Made by a program: the position numbers and the translations under genes. The notes under the pieces are model-generated. The model was not told the origin of the DNA. It saw nothing but the letters and a program-made list of their open reading frames with translations, and searched no databases. A stretch of 64,000 nucleotides of DNA from Williamsia sterculiae (GTDB lineage: Bacteria > Actinomycetota > Actinomycetes > Mycobacteriales > Mycobacteriaceae): positions 1 to 64,000 of the forward strand of contig NZ_FTNT01000007.1 of assembly GCF_900156495.1 (NCBI RefSeq), written 5' to 3'. Below, piece by piece: positions 1-9,926 of this stretch; position 1 is the first letter of the stretch; the number at the start of each line of letters is the position of its first letter.

Positions 1-1
1 C

Positions 2-1425
<1,424 letters not shown>

Positions 1426-1429
1426 CCCG

Positions 1430-2179
1430 GTGACCTTCGACGACCGTTATCGCCGGTTGGTGGACCGTACCGGCAACCGCATCGACCCGGATGATCCTGC
1501 CGACGTGCTGGCGATGCCGGTGATCGTCCGTATCGAGAAGTCCGACCCGCCCGCGCGTGCCGACCTGCTGGTCGCGGCGGCCCGCGCCGCGGTGCTGCTG
1601 TGCCTGGACGAGCGGGGCGACCCCGGTGGACCGTGGGCGTCCGCCCTGGATTCCTGGTGTGGGGCGCGTATCCGCAAGATCGCCCGACGCGCCCGCGGCA
1701 CCCACTGGGTCGCCGCCGGTGACGTGGACGGGGTCACCACCGAGGACGGGACCGGTGCGGCGCGGGCGATCCTGCCCGGACCCGTCGGCGCGGTGGATCG
1801 CCGGATCGCTCGGCTGCAGATCGGCGGCACCGACCTGTCCGGTGACCTACCGGCGCTGCGCTCCGCGGCCGACGTCGGGCCCGTCGTCCTCGCGGTGAAT
1901 CCCGGCCTGACCATGACCGTCGGCAAACTCGCCGCTCAGGTCGGCCACGGGTCGATGCTCGCGGCCGGACTGTTCCCCTCCGACGAGGCAGAGCGGTGGT
2001 ACGACGACGCCTGTCCACTGTCGGTGTGTTCGGTGACCGGCGACGGCTGGCGGGAGCTGCTCCGCGCGGCCGACGACGACGACGGTACGGCGGTTGCGGT
2101 CCGTGACGCGGGGTACACCGAGATCGCGCCGGGATCGGTGACCGTCATCGCTGCTCGCGCCTCTAGGCTGGTGCCATGA
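1430..2179 (+). CDS. Peptidyl-tRNA hydrolase, PTH2-type domain protein
   Basis: This is a 249-residue cytoplasmic protein whose C-terminal ~110 residues resemble the PTH2 (archaeal/eukaryotic-type) peptidyl-tRNA hydrolase fold. Its signature is VGKLAAQVGHGSMLA near residue 160, followed by a GYTEIAPGSVTVIA-like C-terminal strand. The N-terminal half has no domain I can name. By family it would recycle peptidyl-tRNA released from stalled ribosomes, but the long N-terminus makes the exact substrate uncertain. The GTG start lies 4 nt after serB, and the stop overlaps the next ATG as ATGA, so it probably belongs to the serB operon. Confidence 0.72.
   Translation: MTFDDRYRRLVDRTGNRIDPDDPADVLAMPVIVRIEKSDPPARADLLVAAARAAVLLCLDERGDPGGPWASALDSWCGARIRKIARRARGTHWVAAGDVDGVTTEDGTGAARAILPGPVGAVDRRIARLQIGGTDLSGDLPALRSAADVGPVVLAVNPGLTMTVGKLAAQVGHGSMLAAGLFPSDEAERWYDDACPLSVCSVTGDGWRELLRAADDDDGTAVAVRDAGYTEIAPGSVTVIAARASRLVP
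2164..2169 (+). promoter_or_regulatory. -10-like box TAGGCT before the DUF985 gene
   Basis: TAGGCT ends 6 nt before the ATG at 2176, which puts the predicted transcription start on the start codon. It lies inside the preceding coding region. Inferred from spacing only. Confidence 0.4.
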
Positions 2180-2619
2180 CCGAGTTACCCGACTGGGCCG
2201 TCGAATTGGACCTGAACCCGCATCCGGAAGGCGGTTGGTACCGGCAGACCTGGGCCAGCGAACTCGAACTGCCGGAACATGTTCTGCCCCTCGGCTACTC
2301 AGGGGCGCGGGCTGGTGCGACCGCTGTGCTGTTCCTGTTGCTGCCGGGTGAGGAATCCGCCTGGCACCGCGTCCGTAGCGCCGAGATCTGGTTGCACCAC
2401 CGGGGATCGGCGCTCGAACTCGGTCGCGGCGGACTCGGGGAGGGTCCGGAGCCCGCCGGGGTGGAGATCCTCGGCCCGGCCGTCGAACGTGGCCAACGAC
2501 CCCAGGCGATCATCGCCCCGGGGGAGTGGCAGAGCGCCCGGCCGATCGACGACGAACCCGCACTGGTCAGTTGCATCGTGGTCCCGGGGTTCGACTTCGA
2601 CGACTTCAGCCTCGCCTGA
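2176..2619 (+). CDS. Cupin superfamily protein (DUF985)
   Basis: This 147-residue protein is a small cytoplasmic cupin of the DUF985 type. Supporting motifs are LDLNPHPEGGWYRQTW at residues ~11-26 and SAWHRVRSAEIWLHHRGSAL near residue 58, the metal-site strand with its His residues. The length is about normal for the family (150-165 aa). Family members bind metal or sugar-like ligands, but no reaction is firmly established, so I assign none. It overlaps the upstream gene by ATGA and has its own -10-like box at 2164. Confidence 0.75.
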   Translation: MTELPDWAVELDLNPHPEGGWYRQTWASELELPEHVLPLGYSGARAGATAVLFLLLPGEESAWHRVRSAEIWLHHRGSALELGRGGLGEGPEPAGVEILGPAVERGQRPQAIIAPGEWQSARPIDDEPALVSCIVVPGFDFDDFSLA

Positions 2620-2669
2620 CGCGGCCGATCCGCCCGGTATCCGGGTCCGTACCGCCGTGGTGCGGCACG

Positions 2670-3506
2670 ATGGACCACGTGCGTGACACCGATCCCGATC
2701 TCCTCATCGACTTCGAGGACGTGAGCCTCGTCCGCGGCGGAACCACCCTCGTCGGCCCGGTCGACTGGCAGGTGGAACTCGACGAACGCTGGGTGGTCCT
2801 GGGGCCCAACGGGGCAGGGAAGACGTCGCTGCTGCGGATGGCCGCGGCCGAGCTGCATCCGAGCTCAGGGTCCGCTCACGTCCTCGGCGAGCGCCTCGGC
2901 ACCGTCGACCTGCGGGAGTTGACCACGCGGATCGGCACCTCGTCGTCGGCGATGGCCGGGCGCGTCCCCGCCGACGAGCCGGTATCGGATCTGGTCATCT
3001 CGGCGGGGTACGCGGTGCTCGGCCGGTGGCGCGAGGAATACGACGAGGTGGACCGCGAACAGGCCGTGGAGACGCTGGAGTCGATGGGCGCGGAACACCT
3101 CGCCGACCGGCGATTCGGCACCCTGTCGGAGGGGGAGCGCAAGCGGGTGCTGATCGCCCGGGCCTTGATGACCGACCCCGAACTGCTCCTGCTGGACGAA
3201 CCCGCCGCCGGGCTCGACCTGGGCGGCCGCGAAGAACTCGTCGCGCGCCTGTCGGCGCTGGCCCTCGACCCGGACGCCCCCGCCTCGGTGCTCATCACCC
3301 ACCACGTGGAGGAGATCCCCGAGGGGTACACCCACGCGATGCTGCTGCGTGAGGGTGGGGTGGTCGCGCAGGGTCTGCTCGAGGAGGTGCTGACGTCGAA
3401 GAACCTGTCCGACACCTTCAGTCAGGCCATCACCGTCACCCGCGACGGCCGGCGCTGGTTCGCCCGGCGGTCCCGGCGGTCGGGTGGCCACCGGCGCGCC
3501 CGGTGA
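2670..3506 (+). CDS. ABC transporter ATP-binding protein (ModF/YlmA-like)
   Basis: This is a 278-residue ABC ATPase. Walker A is LGPNGAGKTS near residue 50, the signature is TLSEGERKR near residue 152 with an E in place of the usual Q/G, and Walker B is LLLLDEPAAGLD followed by the switch His in ITHH. Only this one subunit is encoded; no permease or binding protein lies next to it, as at the homologous mycobacterial locus (Rv3041c as I recall). Its transport role is therefore unknown and it may be a soluble ATPase. I chose the ATG at 2670; a GTG at 2679 is also possible. Its stop overlaps the next GTG. Confidence 0.85.
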   Translation: MDHVRDTDPDLLIDFEDVSLVRGGTTLVGPVDWQVELDERWVVLGPNGAGKTSLLRMAAAELHPSSGSAHVLGERLGTVDLRELTTRIGTSSSAMAGRVPADEPVSDLVISAGYAVLGRWREEYDEVDREQAVETLESMGAEHLADRRFGTLSEGERKRVLIARALMTDPELLLLDEPAAGLDLGGREELVARLSALALDPDAPASVLITHHVEEIPEGYTHAMLLREGGVVAQGLLEEVLTSKNLSDTFSQAITVTRDGRRWFARRSRRSGGHRRAR

Positions 3507-4318
3507 CCACGCCCGTCCGGGACGCGGCCACCGTCGTCCTCATCCGCGACGGTGAGCAGTTCGGTCGAGCCGGCACGGGTGTCGAGGTGTTCCTGATGCG
3601 CCGAGTCCGGCAGATGGCCTTCGCGGGTGGGATGACGGTGTTCCCCGGCGGTGGTGTCGACCCGACCGATGCCCGTCCCACCCACGGCACCGTCGCCCTC
3701 CCGTGGACGGGGCCGGATCCCGACGAGTGGGCGTCGTCGCTGGGCGCCGACGTCGCGACCACCCAGGCCCTGGTCTGCGCCGCGGTCCGGGAGACCTTCG
3801 AGGAGTGTGGGGTGTTGCTGGCCACCGACTCGTCGGGCACCTTCCCCGACGTCGGGGCCCTGCAGGCCGACCGACGTGCGCTGGAGGCCAAGACGCTGTC
3901 GGTCGCGACCTTTCTGCGCGATCGTGGGCTCACCCTGCGCGCCGACCTGATCCGTCCGCTGGCGCACTGGATCACCCCGGAGGCCGAGTCGCGCAGGTAC
4001 GACACACGGTTCTTCCTCGCCGCCCTGCCCGAGGGGCAGAACGCGGACGGCGAGACCACCGAGGCCGCCGAGACCGGATGGTCGACGCCGCGAGCCGCAC
4101 TGGACGCCTGGGCCGCGGGACGCCACCACCTGTTGCCACCCACCTGGGCGCAGCTGCGGTATCTGGACGGTTTCCGCACGGTCGCCGACGCCATGGCCGC
4201 CGAGTCGGTGATCGAACCGATCCAGCCGACGATCGTGTCGGACGGTACGCACACCCGCATCGTGTTCGACGGCGACGCCGACTATCTCGGCGCGCGCACC
4301 GGCGTTCAGCTGCCCTGA
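3503..4318 (+). CDS. NUDIX hydrolase
   Basis: This 271-residue protein is a NUDIX hydrolase. The N-terminal strand RDAATVVLIRDG is followed by GGMTVFPGGGVDP and the helix RETFEECGVLL (residues ~95-105), which carries the core of the Nudix box REXXEE; an insertion lengthens the spacing between the glycines and the helix. The later HWITPEAESRRYDTRFF segment is typical of the subgroup that includes Rv3040c and mammalian NUDT19, some of which act on CoA or nucleoside diphosphate derivatives. The substrate is not decidable here. The GTG start overlaps the ABC ATPase stop, and the end overlaps the convergent LigD-type gene by 13 bp. Confidence 0.85.
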   Translation: MTTPVRDAATVVLIRDGEQFGRAGTGVEVFLMRRVRQMAFAGGMTVFPGGGVDPTDARPTHGTVALPWTGPDPDEWASSLGADVATTQALVCAAVRETFEECGVLLATDSSGTFPDVGALQADRRALEAKTLSVATFLRDRGLTLRADLIRPLAHWITPEAESRRYDTRFFLAALPEGQNADGETTEAAETGWSTPRAALDAWAAGRHHLLPPTWAQLRYLDGFRTVADAMAAESVIEPIQPTIVSDGTHTRIVFDGDADYLGARTGVQLP

Positions 4319-5253
4319 TCGGGCCCGGACTCCTCCAACTCCGCCCGGTCCGCCCACTCCAGCAGGGTGTCGAGCCGAAAGGCCTCGTCATCGATCTCGG
4401 CGTGCAGGTCGCCGAGGCGGGCGTAACGTGCGGGCACGGTCGCGATGGTGAAGTCGCGGGGGTCGATGTCGTCGATCTCCGCCCACGCGATCGGTGTGGA
4501 GACCGTGGCCTCCGGATTGCCGCGTACCGAGTAGGCCGCGGCGATGGTGTGGTCACGAGTGTTCTGGTTGTAGTCGACGAACACCGCGGCCGGATCACGG
4601 TCCTTGCGCCACCAGGTGGTGGTGATCTCGGCCGGATTGCGTCGTTCGACCTCCATGGCGAACGCCTGCGCCGCGCGACGCACCTGCGTGAACCCCCATT
4701 CCGGGACGATCCGCACGTACACGTGCAGCCCGCGCCCGCCGGAGGTCTTGGGAAACCCCCGGATCCCGAGCTCGTCGAGTACCTCGTGGACCACGTGGGC
4801 GCTGCGTTGTACCCGGTCGAACGAACAGTCGGGCATCGGGTCGAGATCGATACGCCATTCGTCGGGCTTCTCGGTGTCGAAGCGGCGCGAGTTCCACGGG
4901 TGGAACTCCACGGTCGACATCTGGGTCGCCCAGATCACGTCGGCGAGTTCGGTGACACACAACTCGTCGGCGGTACGGCCGTACCGCGGGAAGTAGATGT
5001 TCACCGTCTGTACCCACGGCGGTGCCCCGGCCGGGATGCGCTTCTGATGCACCTTCTGCCCGGCCACCCCCTTGGGGAAGCGATGCAGCATGCAGGGTCG
5101 GTCGCGCAGGGCGCGGACGATGCCATCGGAGACCGACAGGTAGTACTCGACGAGGTCGAGTTTGGTCTCACCGCGGGTGGGGAAGTACACGCGGTCGGGG
5201 CTCGACACCGACACCGTCCGGTCACCGACGATGAGTTCGATCCGCTCGCCCAT
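4306..5253 (-). CDS. Stand-alone LigD-type polymerase/primase domain
   Basis: This 315-residue protein corresponds to the polymerase (PolDom) part of bacterial LigD, without ligase or nuclease domains. It is a member of the archaeo-eukaryotic primase family used in non-homologous end joining and related repair. Visible motifs are SSPDRVYFP near the N-terminus, the metal-binding DxD in WRIDLDPMPD (~residue 125), and TSGGRGLHVYVRI. Mycobacteria carry similar free-standing PolDom proteins elsewhere in the genome. Neither ku nor a ligase partner is in this window apart from the unrelated ligA. The start is ATG 5253, or GTG 5256 just before it; a GGGAGG lies immediately upstream. It interrupts the mycobacterial order between the NUDIX and echA genes. 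Confidence 0.85.
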   Translation of the reverse strand: MGERIELIVGDRTVSVSSPDRVYFPTRGETKLDLVEYYLSVSDGIVRALRDRPCMLHRFPKGVAGQKVHQKRIPAGAPPWVQTVNIYFPRYGRTADELCVTELADVIWATQMSTVEFHPWNSRRFDTEKPDEWRIDLDPMPDCSFDRVQRSAHVVHEVLDELGIRGFPKTSGGRGLHVYVRIVPEWGFTQVRRAAQAFAMEVERRNPAEITTTWWRKDRDPAAVFVDYNQNTRDHTIAAAYSVRGNPEATVSTPIAWAEIDDIDPRDFTIATVPARYARLGDLHAEIDDEAFRLDTLLEWADRAELEESGPDQGS

Positions 5254-5280
5254 CACCCTCCCGTGTCCGACTCGTCCGCA

Positions 5281-5286
5281 AGCCTA
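5281..5286 (-). promoter_or_regulatory. -10-like box for the LigD-type gene
   Basis: TAGGCT on the minus strand, about 28 nt before the start codon, is followed by a GGGAGG ribosome-binding sequence. This gene therefore probably has a short leader, unlike many others here. Confidence 0.35.
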
Positions 5287-5353
5287 ATCGTGGCCCCGCC
5301 GGCGTGCGGGTGCTCCGGCCCGGGGCAGTGGCAGGCGCGACTCCCCGAAAACT

Positions 5354-5428
5354 GCGGGAAATCCGATATCCCGCAATTGTCGGGATGTCCTGGCGATGCA
5401 TCGGCGGGACTTCACGGATTCGGCGGGA
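5354..5428. repeat. Cluster of GCGGGA motifs in a divergent intergenic region
   Basis: GCGGGA occurs at 5354-5359, inverted (TCCCGC) at 5369-5374, and again at 5404-5409 and 5423-5428. The first two form an inverted repeat with a 9-nt spacer. They lie between the divergent LigD-type and enoyl-CoA hydratase genes and could be regulator sites. Confidence 0.35.
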
Positions 5429-5499
5429 AAACCGTCGTACGGGTCGGGCACCGCGCTCCCGACCGACTCCCTCGACATCGACCGGTGGCGCTCACCCGG

Positions 5500-5505
5500 T
5501 AACGT
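5500..5505 (+). promoter_or_regulatory. -10-like box before enoyl-CoA hydratase
   Basis: TAACGT ends 7 nt before the ATG at 5513, consistent with a leaderless or nearly leaderless transcript. It supports this start over longer readings of the frame. Confidence 0.4.
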
Positions 5506-5512
5506 TCCCGGC

Positions 5513-6301
5513 ATGCCTGAGTTTGTCACCCTCGAGACCAGCGACGACGCGCCCGGTGTGGGGACCATCCTGCTGAACCGACCGCCGATGAACGCCCTCA
5601 ACCGGCAGCTTCAGCGCGAGCTGCTCGAGGTGGCCCGCGAGGCGACCGTCCGCGACGACATCCGCGCGGTGGTTCTCTACGGCGGGCCCAAGGTGCTGGC
5701 CGCCGGTGCGGACATCAAGGAGATGAACGACATGTCGTTCGCCGAGATGAGCAAGCTCGCGGGCGATCTGCAGGAGGGGCTCGGCGCGCTGTCGACGATC
5801 CCCAAACCGACGGTCGCGGCGATCACCGGCTACGCCCTCGGCGGGGGCCTGGAGATCGCACTGGCCGCCGACCGGCGAATCGCGGGGGACAACGCCAAGC
5901 TCGGCGTCCCGGAGATCCTGCTCGGTGTGATCCCCGGTGGCGGTGGTACCCAACGACTGGCCCGGCTCATCGGACCGTCGCGGGCCAAGGACATGGTCTT
6001 CACCGGCCGCTTCGTCGGCGCCGAGGAGGCGTTGTCCATCGGGCTCGTCGACGAGGTGGTCGCCCCCGACGACGTGTACACCGCGGCCGTGGCCTGGGCC
6101 GCACAGTTCTCCTCGGCCGCCGCCGTCGCGTTGGCCGGCGCCAAGGCCGCGATCGACCAGGGCCTCGACACCGACCTGGGCACCGGGTTGAAGATCGAAC
6201 GCCAGGTCTTCGCCTCGCTGTTCGCGACCGAGGACCGGGCCATCGGGATGACCTCGTTCATCGAGAACGGTCCCGGCAAGGCCGAATTCACCGGAGAGTA
6301 G
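5513..6301 (+). CDS. Enoyl-CoA hydratase/isomerase (crotonase family)
   Basis: This 262-residue crotonase-family enzyme has the expected length. The oxyanion-hole regions are AAGADIKEM (~residue 64) and ITGYALGGGLEIALAAD (~residue 104), and the active-site acid region is GVPEILLGVIPGGGGTQRLA (~residues 129-148) with both acid positions present (E131 type; a Gly-rich turn follows). It would hydrate trans-2-enoyl-CoA in fatty acid beta-oxidation. It matches the position of M. tuberculosis echA17 (Rv3039c), so I leave the symbol empty rather than force a paralogue number. It lies 9 nt upstream of the next methyltransferase. Confidence 0.9.
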   Translation: MPEFVTLETSDDAPGVGTILLNRPPMNALNRQLQRELLEVAREATVRDDIRAVVLYGGPKVLAAGADIKEMNDMSFAEMSKLAGDLQEGLGALSTIPKPTVAAITGYALGGGLEIALAADRRIAGDNAKLGVPEILLGVIPGGGGTQRLARLIGPSRAKDMVFTGRFVGAEEALSIGLVDEVVAPDDVYTAAVAWAAQFSSAAAVALAGAKAAIDQGLDTDLGTGLKIERQVFASLFATEDRAIGMTSFIENGPGKAEFTGE

Positions 6302-6310
6302 GCAGTACCC

Positions 6311-7279
6311 ATGACCACGACAGACCCCGCGCCGCACCCGCACGCCACCGCCGACGAGGTACAGGCCGCACTGCAGGACACCAAACTCGCCCAGGTGCTC
6401 TACCACGACTGGGAGGCCGAGACCTACGACGACAAATGGTCCATCTCCTACGACGAGCGATGCATCGACTACGCGCGTGGCCGATTCGACGCCATCGTCG
6501 GCGACGAGCCGCTGCCGTACGGGCGGGCGCTCGAACTGGGGTGCGGCACCGGTTTCTTCCTACTGAACCTCATGCAGTCCGGGGTGGCCGAGACGGGATC
6601 GGTCACCGACCTGTCGCCCGGCATGGTCAAGGTCGCGTTGCGGAACGCGCAGAACCTGGGCCTGCAGGTCGACGGCCGGGTCGCCGACGCGGAAACCATC
6701 CCCTACGACGACAACACCTTCGACCTGGTGGTGGGACATGCGGTGCTGCACCACATCCCCGACGTACAGCAGGCGTTGGCCGAGGTGCTGCGGGTGCTGA
6801 AACCGGGCGGGCGGTTCGTCTTCGCCGGTGAACCGTCGACCATCGGTGATTTCTACGCCCGCTGGGTGTCGCGGGCCACCTGGGCCGCGACCACCACGGT
6901 CACCAGGTGGGGACCCCTACAATCGTGGCGTCGCCCCCAGGAGGAACTCGACGAGTCGTCGCGGGCCGCCGCGTTGGAGGCCGTGGTGGACATCCACACC
7001 TTCGACCCCGCCGACCTCGCCGACACCGCCCGCCGTGCCGGTGCTGTGCACGTCGAGACCGCCACCGAGGAACTCGCTGCCGCGTTGCTGGGATGGCCGG
7101 TGCGGACCTTCGAGGCCGCGGTGCCGCCGGAGAAACTGGGCTGGGGATGGGCGCGTTTCGCATTCGGCGGGTGGAGGAGGCTGTCCTGGTTGGACGACCA
7201 CGTGCTGCACCGGGTGGTCCCGCAGAAGTTCTTCTACAACGTGATGATCACCGGCACCAAGTCCGCCGCGGGCGCCTGA
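6311..7279 (+). CDS. Class I SAM-dependent methyltransferase
   Basis: This 322-residue protein has a methyltransferase core. Motif I is ALELGCGTGFFLLNLM (~residue 75), with TDLSPGMVKVA for the acidic residue that binds the ribose, VADAETIPYDDNTFDLVVGH (motif IV region), and VLRVLKPGGRFVFAGEP (motif VI). It resembles UbiE/Methyltransf_11 proteins and matches Rv3038c by position. The C-terminal ~130 residues are a separate region without a recognised domain. The methyl acceptor is unknown. It sits 9 nt after the enoyl-CoA hydratase and probably shares its transcript. Confidence 0.82.
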   Translation: MTTTDPAPHPHATADEVQAALQDTKLAQVLYHDWEAETYDDKWSISYDERCIDYARGRFDAIVGDEPLPYGRALELGCGTGFFLLNLMQSGVAETGSVTDLSPGMVKVALRNAQNLGLQVDGRVADAETIPYDDNTFDLVVGHAVLHHIPDVQQALAEVLRVLKPGGRFVFAGEPSTIGDFYARWVSRATWAATTTVTRWGPLQSWRRPQEELDESSRAAALEAVVDIHTFDPADLADTARRAGAVHVETATEELAAALLGWPVRTFEAAVPPEKLGWGWARFAFGGWRRLSWLDDHVLHRVVPQKFFYNVMITGTKSAAGA

Positions 7280-7304
7280 TCCCGACGGCCGACGAGCTCA
7301 CGCG

Positions 7305-8540
7305 GTGGCCTACGAGCTCACGATCGAGGACGTCCGCCACCTCGCCTCGGCCGACGGCACAGAGGCGCTCCGGGTGGCCGACGGCAAGTCGCTGCAGTCT
7401 GATTCGCTGATCGCCGATCTGGCCGACCTGCGCAGGCGGTTCCCGGGTCGGGAGGCCGCGCTGATCGAGACGGTCCGCGCGCGGCGTCGGGCGAGCGGAC
7501 GCCTGCGGGACGCCGGGCGACTGTTGCTCACCGACGTCGCCGCCCAACAGGCGACCGCCACCCCGGTGGCCGCGGTCCGCGCGGCCGCCGTAGCGCGCCG
7601 GTATCCTGGGGCCTCGGTCGCCGACGTGACCTGCTCGATCGGCGCCGAACTCCGTGAGCTGACGCGTACGCCGGGTATCGGTGCGGTGATCGGTGCCGAC
7701 CTGGACCCGGTGCGATTGGCCATGGCCCGGCACAACTGTCCCGACATCCCGCTGGTGCGCGCCGACGCACTCGCACCTGCGGTGCGCGCCGACGTGGTGG
7801 TCGCCGACCCGGCGCGGCGCACCGACGGCGGACGCACCTTTCGGCTGGAGGATCTGTCGCCACCGTTGCCCGACCTGTTGGATGTGTACGCCGGCCGGCC
7901 ACTGGTGGTGAAATGTGCACCCGGACTGGATCATCGGGCGCTGCGTGAACGCTTCGGTCTCACCGGGGAGGTGCAGGTGGTGTCGCTGGACGGTGGTGTG
8001 CGCGAGGCGGTCGTCTGGACCGAGACGGTCGATGGGGTGACCGCACGGGCCACCGTGCTGCGGTCGACCGGTGGTTCCCACGAGATCACCGACATCGAGT
8101 CGGACGATGTCGCGGTGGCCGAGCCGGGACGGTACCTGTTCAACCCCGACGGTGCCGTGGTCCGCGCCGGACTGGTGCGGCACTTCGCCGCTCGGCACGG
8201 TCTGTGGCAGATCGACTCGCAGATCGCGCATCTCACCGGCGATCGGATACCGGCCGGCGAGCGTGGATTCGAGATTCTCGAGCGGTGCCCGACCGCGGAG
8301 AAGCACCTTCGACGGGCGCTACGGGACCACGACTGCGGCAGCCTGGAGATCCTGGTCCGTGGGGTGGATGTCGACCCCGATCGGCTGCGCAACCGCCTGC
8401 GGCTCGCCGGTGATCGGCCACTGGCTCTCGTCATCACCCGCATCGGCCGTACCGCGGTCGGCTTCATCTGCCGACCCGGGGTGCGTGCCCCGGTGCTCGA
8501 GACCACCGCTCTCGAGGAGGTCCTGCGCCGAGCCGGGTGA
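7305..8540 (+). CDS. SAM-dependent methyltransferase, THUMP-like domain (Rv3037c-type)
   Basis: This 411-residue protein has a helical N-terminal region (~1-90), a methyltransferase core with VADVTCSIGAELREL (~residue 107) and IGADLDPVRLAMA, and VVVADPARRT as a DPPY-like catalytic segment near residue 167. A C-terminal region of the type annotated 'THUMP-like' runs from ~330 to the end. It matches Rv3037c, which lies in the MGLP gene region of M. tuberculosis. A nucleic acid substrate is equally plausible from the DPxRR motif, so I do not assign one. The start is the GTG at 7305, without a strong ribosome-binding site. Confidence 0.78.
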   Translation: MAYELTIEDVRHLASADGTEALRVADGKSLQSDSLIADLADLRRRFPGREAALIETVRARRRASGRLRDAGRLLLTDVAAQQATATPVAAVRAAAVARRYPGASVADVTCSIGAELRELTRTPGIGAVIGADLDPVRLAMARHNCPDIPLVRADALAPAVRADVVVADPARRTDGGRTFRLEDLSPPLPDLLDVYAGRPLVVKCAPGLDHRALRERFGLTGEVQVVSLDGGVREAVVWTETVDGVTARATVLRSTGGSHEITDIESDDVAVAEPGRYLFNPDGAVVRAGLVRHFAARHGLWQIDSQIAHLTGDRIPAGERGFEILERCPTAEKHLRRALRDHDCGSLEILVRGVDVDPDRLRNRLRLAGDRPLALVITRIGRTAVGFICRPGVRAPVLETTALEEVLRRAG

Positions 8541-8546
8541 CCGGGT

Positions 8547-9869
8547 TCAGCTCGTCGGTGTCTTGGCCTGGGGTTTGTCGAGGAAGTACACCTCGCCGAG
8601 ATTGGTGGCGGTGGCGAGTTGTCCGGCTGCCGACACCGAGACGCCGGTGACGAAACCGACAGACCCCGGCAGCGCGACCGTCCGGACATCCCTGCCGTCG
8701 GCGGCGGACACCTCCCGCAACGACAATGCGTCGCCGCCCTTGTCGCGTACCGGGACCCATACGGTCTTCGACTGTGTCGCTGTCGACAGTCCCACGACAC
8801 CGAGATCGTCGCGCCGCCAGGCGACCTCGGCTTTGGTGCCCTTGTCGCGCAGGGCCAGCAGCGGACCGCCGAGCACCGGGGTGGGAACGATCAGTCCGTC
8901 GGGGGAGACGGTCATCGTGCCGAACCCGTACCCGCCGATGTACTGGTCCCACTTGGGCTTCCCGGTCGCGGCATCGATGGCGTACAGGCTGCCCAGCCTG
9001 CCGAACACGTACAGGGTCTTGTTGTCGGCGGACAGCGTCGGGGCGCCGATCACACCCCCGGGTATGTCGCTCTTCCACGCCTCCCGGATGGTGCGCCCAC
9101 CCTTGTCCGGCGCATACGACAGGGCGCGCACCTGTGATGCGATGGATCCTTTGGGCCAGATGTTCAGGTAGAACCGCCGCGCCGCGCTGTCCACCGCGGG
9201 CGATGTCGCTATCGGGCAGTGCGGACCGCCGGTGATGCAGTCGCCCAGTCCCTCGGCGGGTTTGGCGGGGTCGGCGCCGGGATACAGATCGAGCTCCGGG
9301 GCGATGGGATCGCCGGTCTGGGCGTCGAAGAGCACCACCTGCCCCTGCGTGGTGACCAGCAGCACCTGTCCGGGACCGGCGAACTTGGCGGGCAGCGGTG
9401 CGCCGATGGTCGGGAAACGCCACCGGATGATGCCGCTACCGTTCAGGGCCAGGAAGCGGCCCGGTTCACCGAGGTACACGTTGTCGGATTGGTCGACCAG
9501 CATGGCGTTGAGTTCGACACCGGAGGCCATCCGGGTGCAGAAGTTCTTGCGACCGGCACGCGGGTCGAAGTAGAAGACGTTGCACCCCGACGGCGTGTCG
9601 GAGGTGACCCCCACGTTGCTGCGCCCGGAGATCGTGACCGGCGCCGAGATCGGTCCACCGGTGGGCCGGGTCCATCGCACGGCGACGTCCGATGCGACGG
9701 TGGGATACGCGAAGTTCGAGTTCGCGGCGTCACCACCCCAACTCGACCAGCCCACGGAGGCGCGTGCGCTGACGTCGTCGGCGCCATCGGAACAGGCGCT
9801 GATGGCAAGAGTCGCAACCGCTGCCGTCACCAGGGCATGTGTCCAACGGCGGGTGACGGTCGACGGCAT
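8547..9869 (-). CDS. PQQ-like beta-propeller lipoprotein
   Basis: This 440-residue exported protein has a signal peptide ending in the lipobox LAISAC (Cys at ~26), so it is probably a membrane-anchored lipoprotein. The mature part has repeated strands typical of PQQ/WD-like propellers, for example GSLYAIDAATGKPKW and GSGIIRWRFP, with blades about 40-50 residues apart. No PQQ-dehydrogenase catalytic set is evident, so a binding or scaffold role is more likely than an oxidoreductase. It matches Rv3035 by position. It is divergent from the acyltransferase at 9927. Confidence 0.8.
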   Translation of the reverse strand: MPSTVTRRWTHALVTAAVATLAISACSDGADDVSARASVGWSSWGGDAANSNFAYPTVASDVAVRWTRPTGGPISAPVTISGRSNVGVTSDTPSGCNVFYFDPRAGRKNFCTRMASGVELNAMLVDQSDNVYLGEPGRFLALNGSGIIRWRFPTIGAPLPAKFAGPGQVLLVTTQGQVVLFDAQTGDPIAPELDLYPGADPAKPAEGLGDCITGGPHCPIATSPAVDSAARRFYLNIWPKGSIASQVRALSYAPDKGGRTIREAWKSDIPGGVIGAPTLSADNKTLYVFGRLGSLYAIDAATGKPKWDQYIGGYGFGTMTVSPDGLIVPTPVLGGPLLALRDKGTKAEVAWRRDDLGVVGLSTATQSKTVWVPVRDKGGDALSLREVSAADGRDVRTVALPGSVGFVTGVSVSAAGQLATATNLGEVYFLDKPQAKTPTS

Positions 9870-9876
9870 GCGGTGA

Positions 9877-9882
9877 AGCCTA
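9877..9882 (-). promoter_or_regulatory. -10-like box for the propeller lipoprotein
   Basis: TAGGCT on the minus strand, 7 nt before the ATG at 9869. Confidence 0.42.
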
Positions 9883-9912
9883 TCGTGTGCCGTTCGGCAC
9901 TCCCGGCTCGTC

Positions 9913-9918
9913 TAGGGT
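9913..9918 (+). promoter_or_regulatory. -10-like box for the hexapeptide acyltransferase
   Basis: TAGGGT lies 8 nt before the ATG at 9927. Together with the minus-strand box at 9877 it makes a compact divergent promoter pair. Confidence 0.42.
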
Positions 9919-9926
9919 GTGTCCCC

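Noticed and set aside
3703-5502. A very long plus-strand open frame across the NUDIX and LigD-type genes
   Set aside because: It is antisense or out of frame to two genes with clear motifs, has only low-complexity Arg/Gly composition and no start signal. Such frames are common at this GC.
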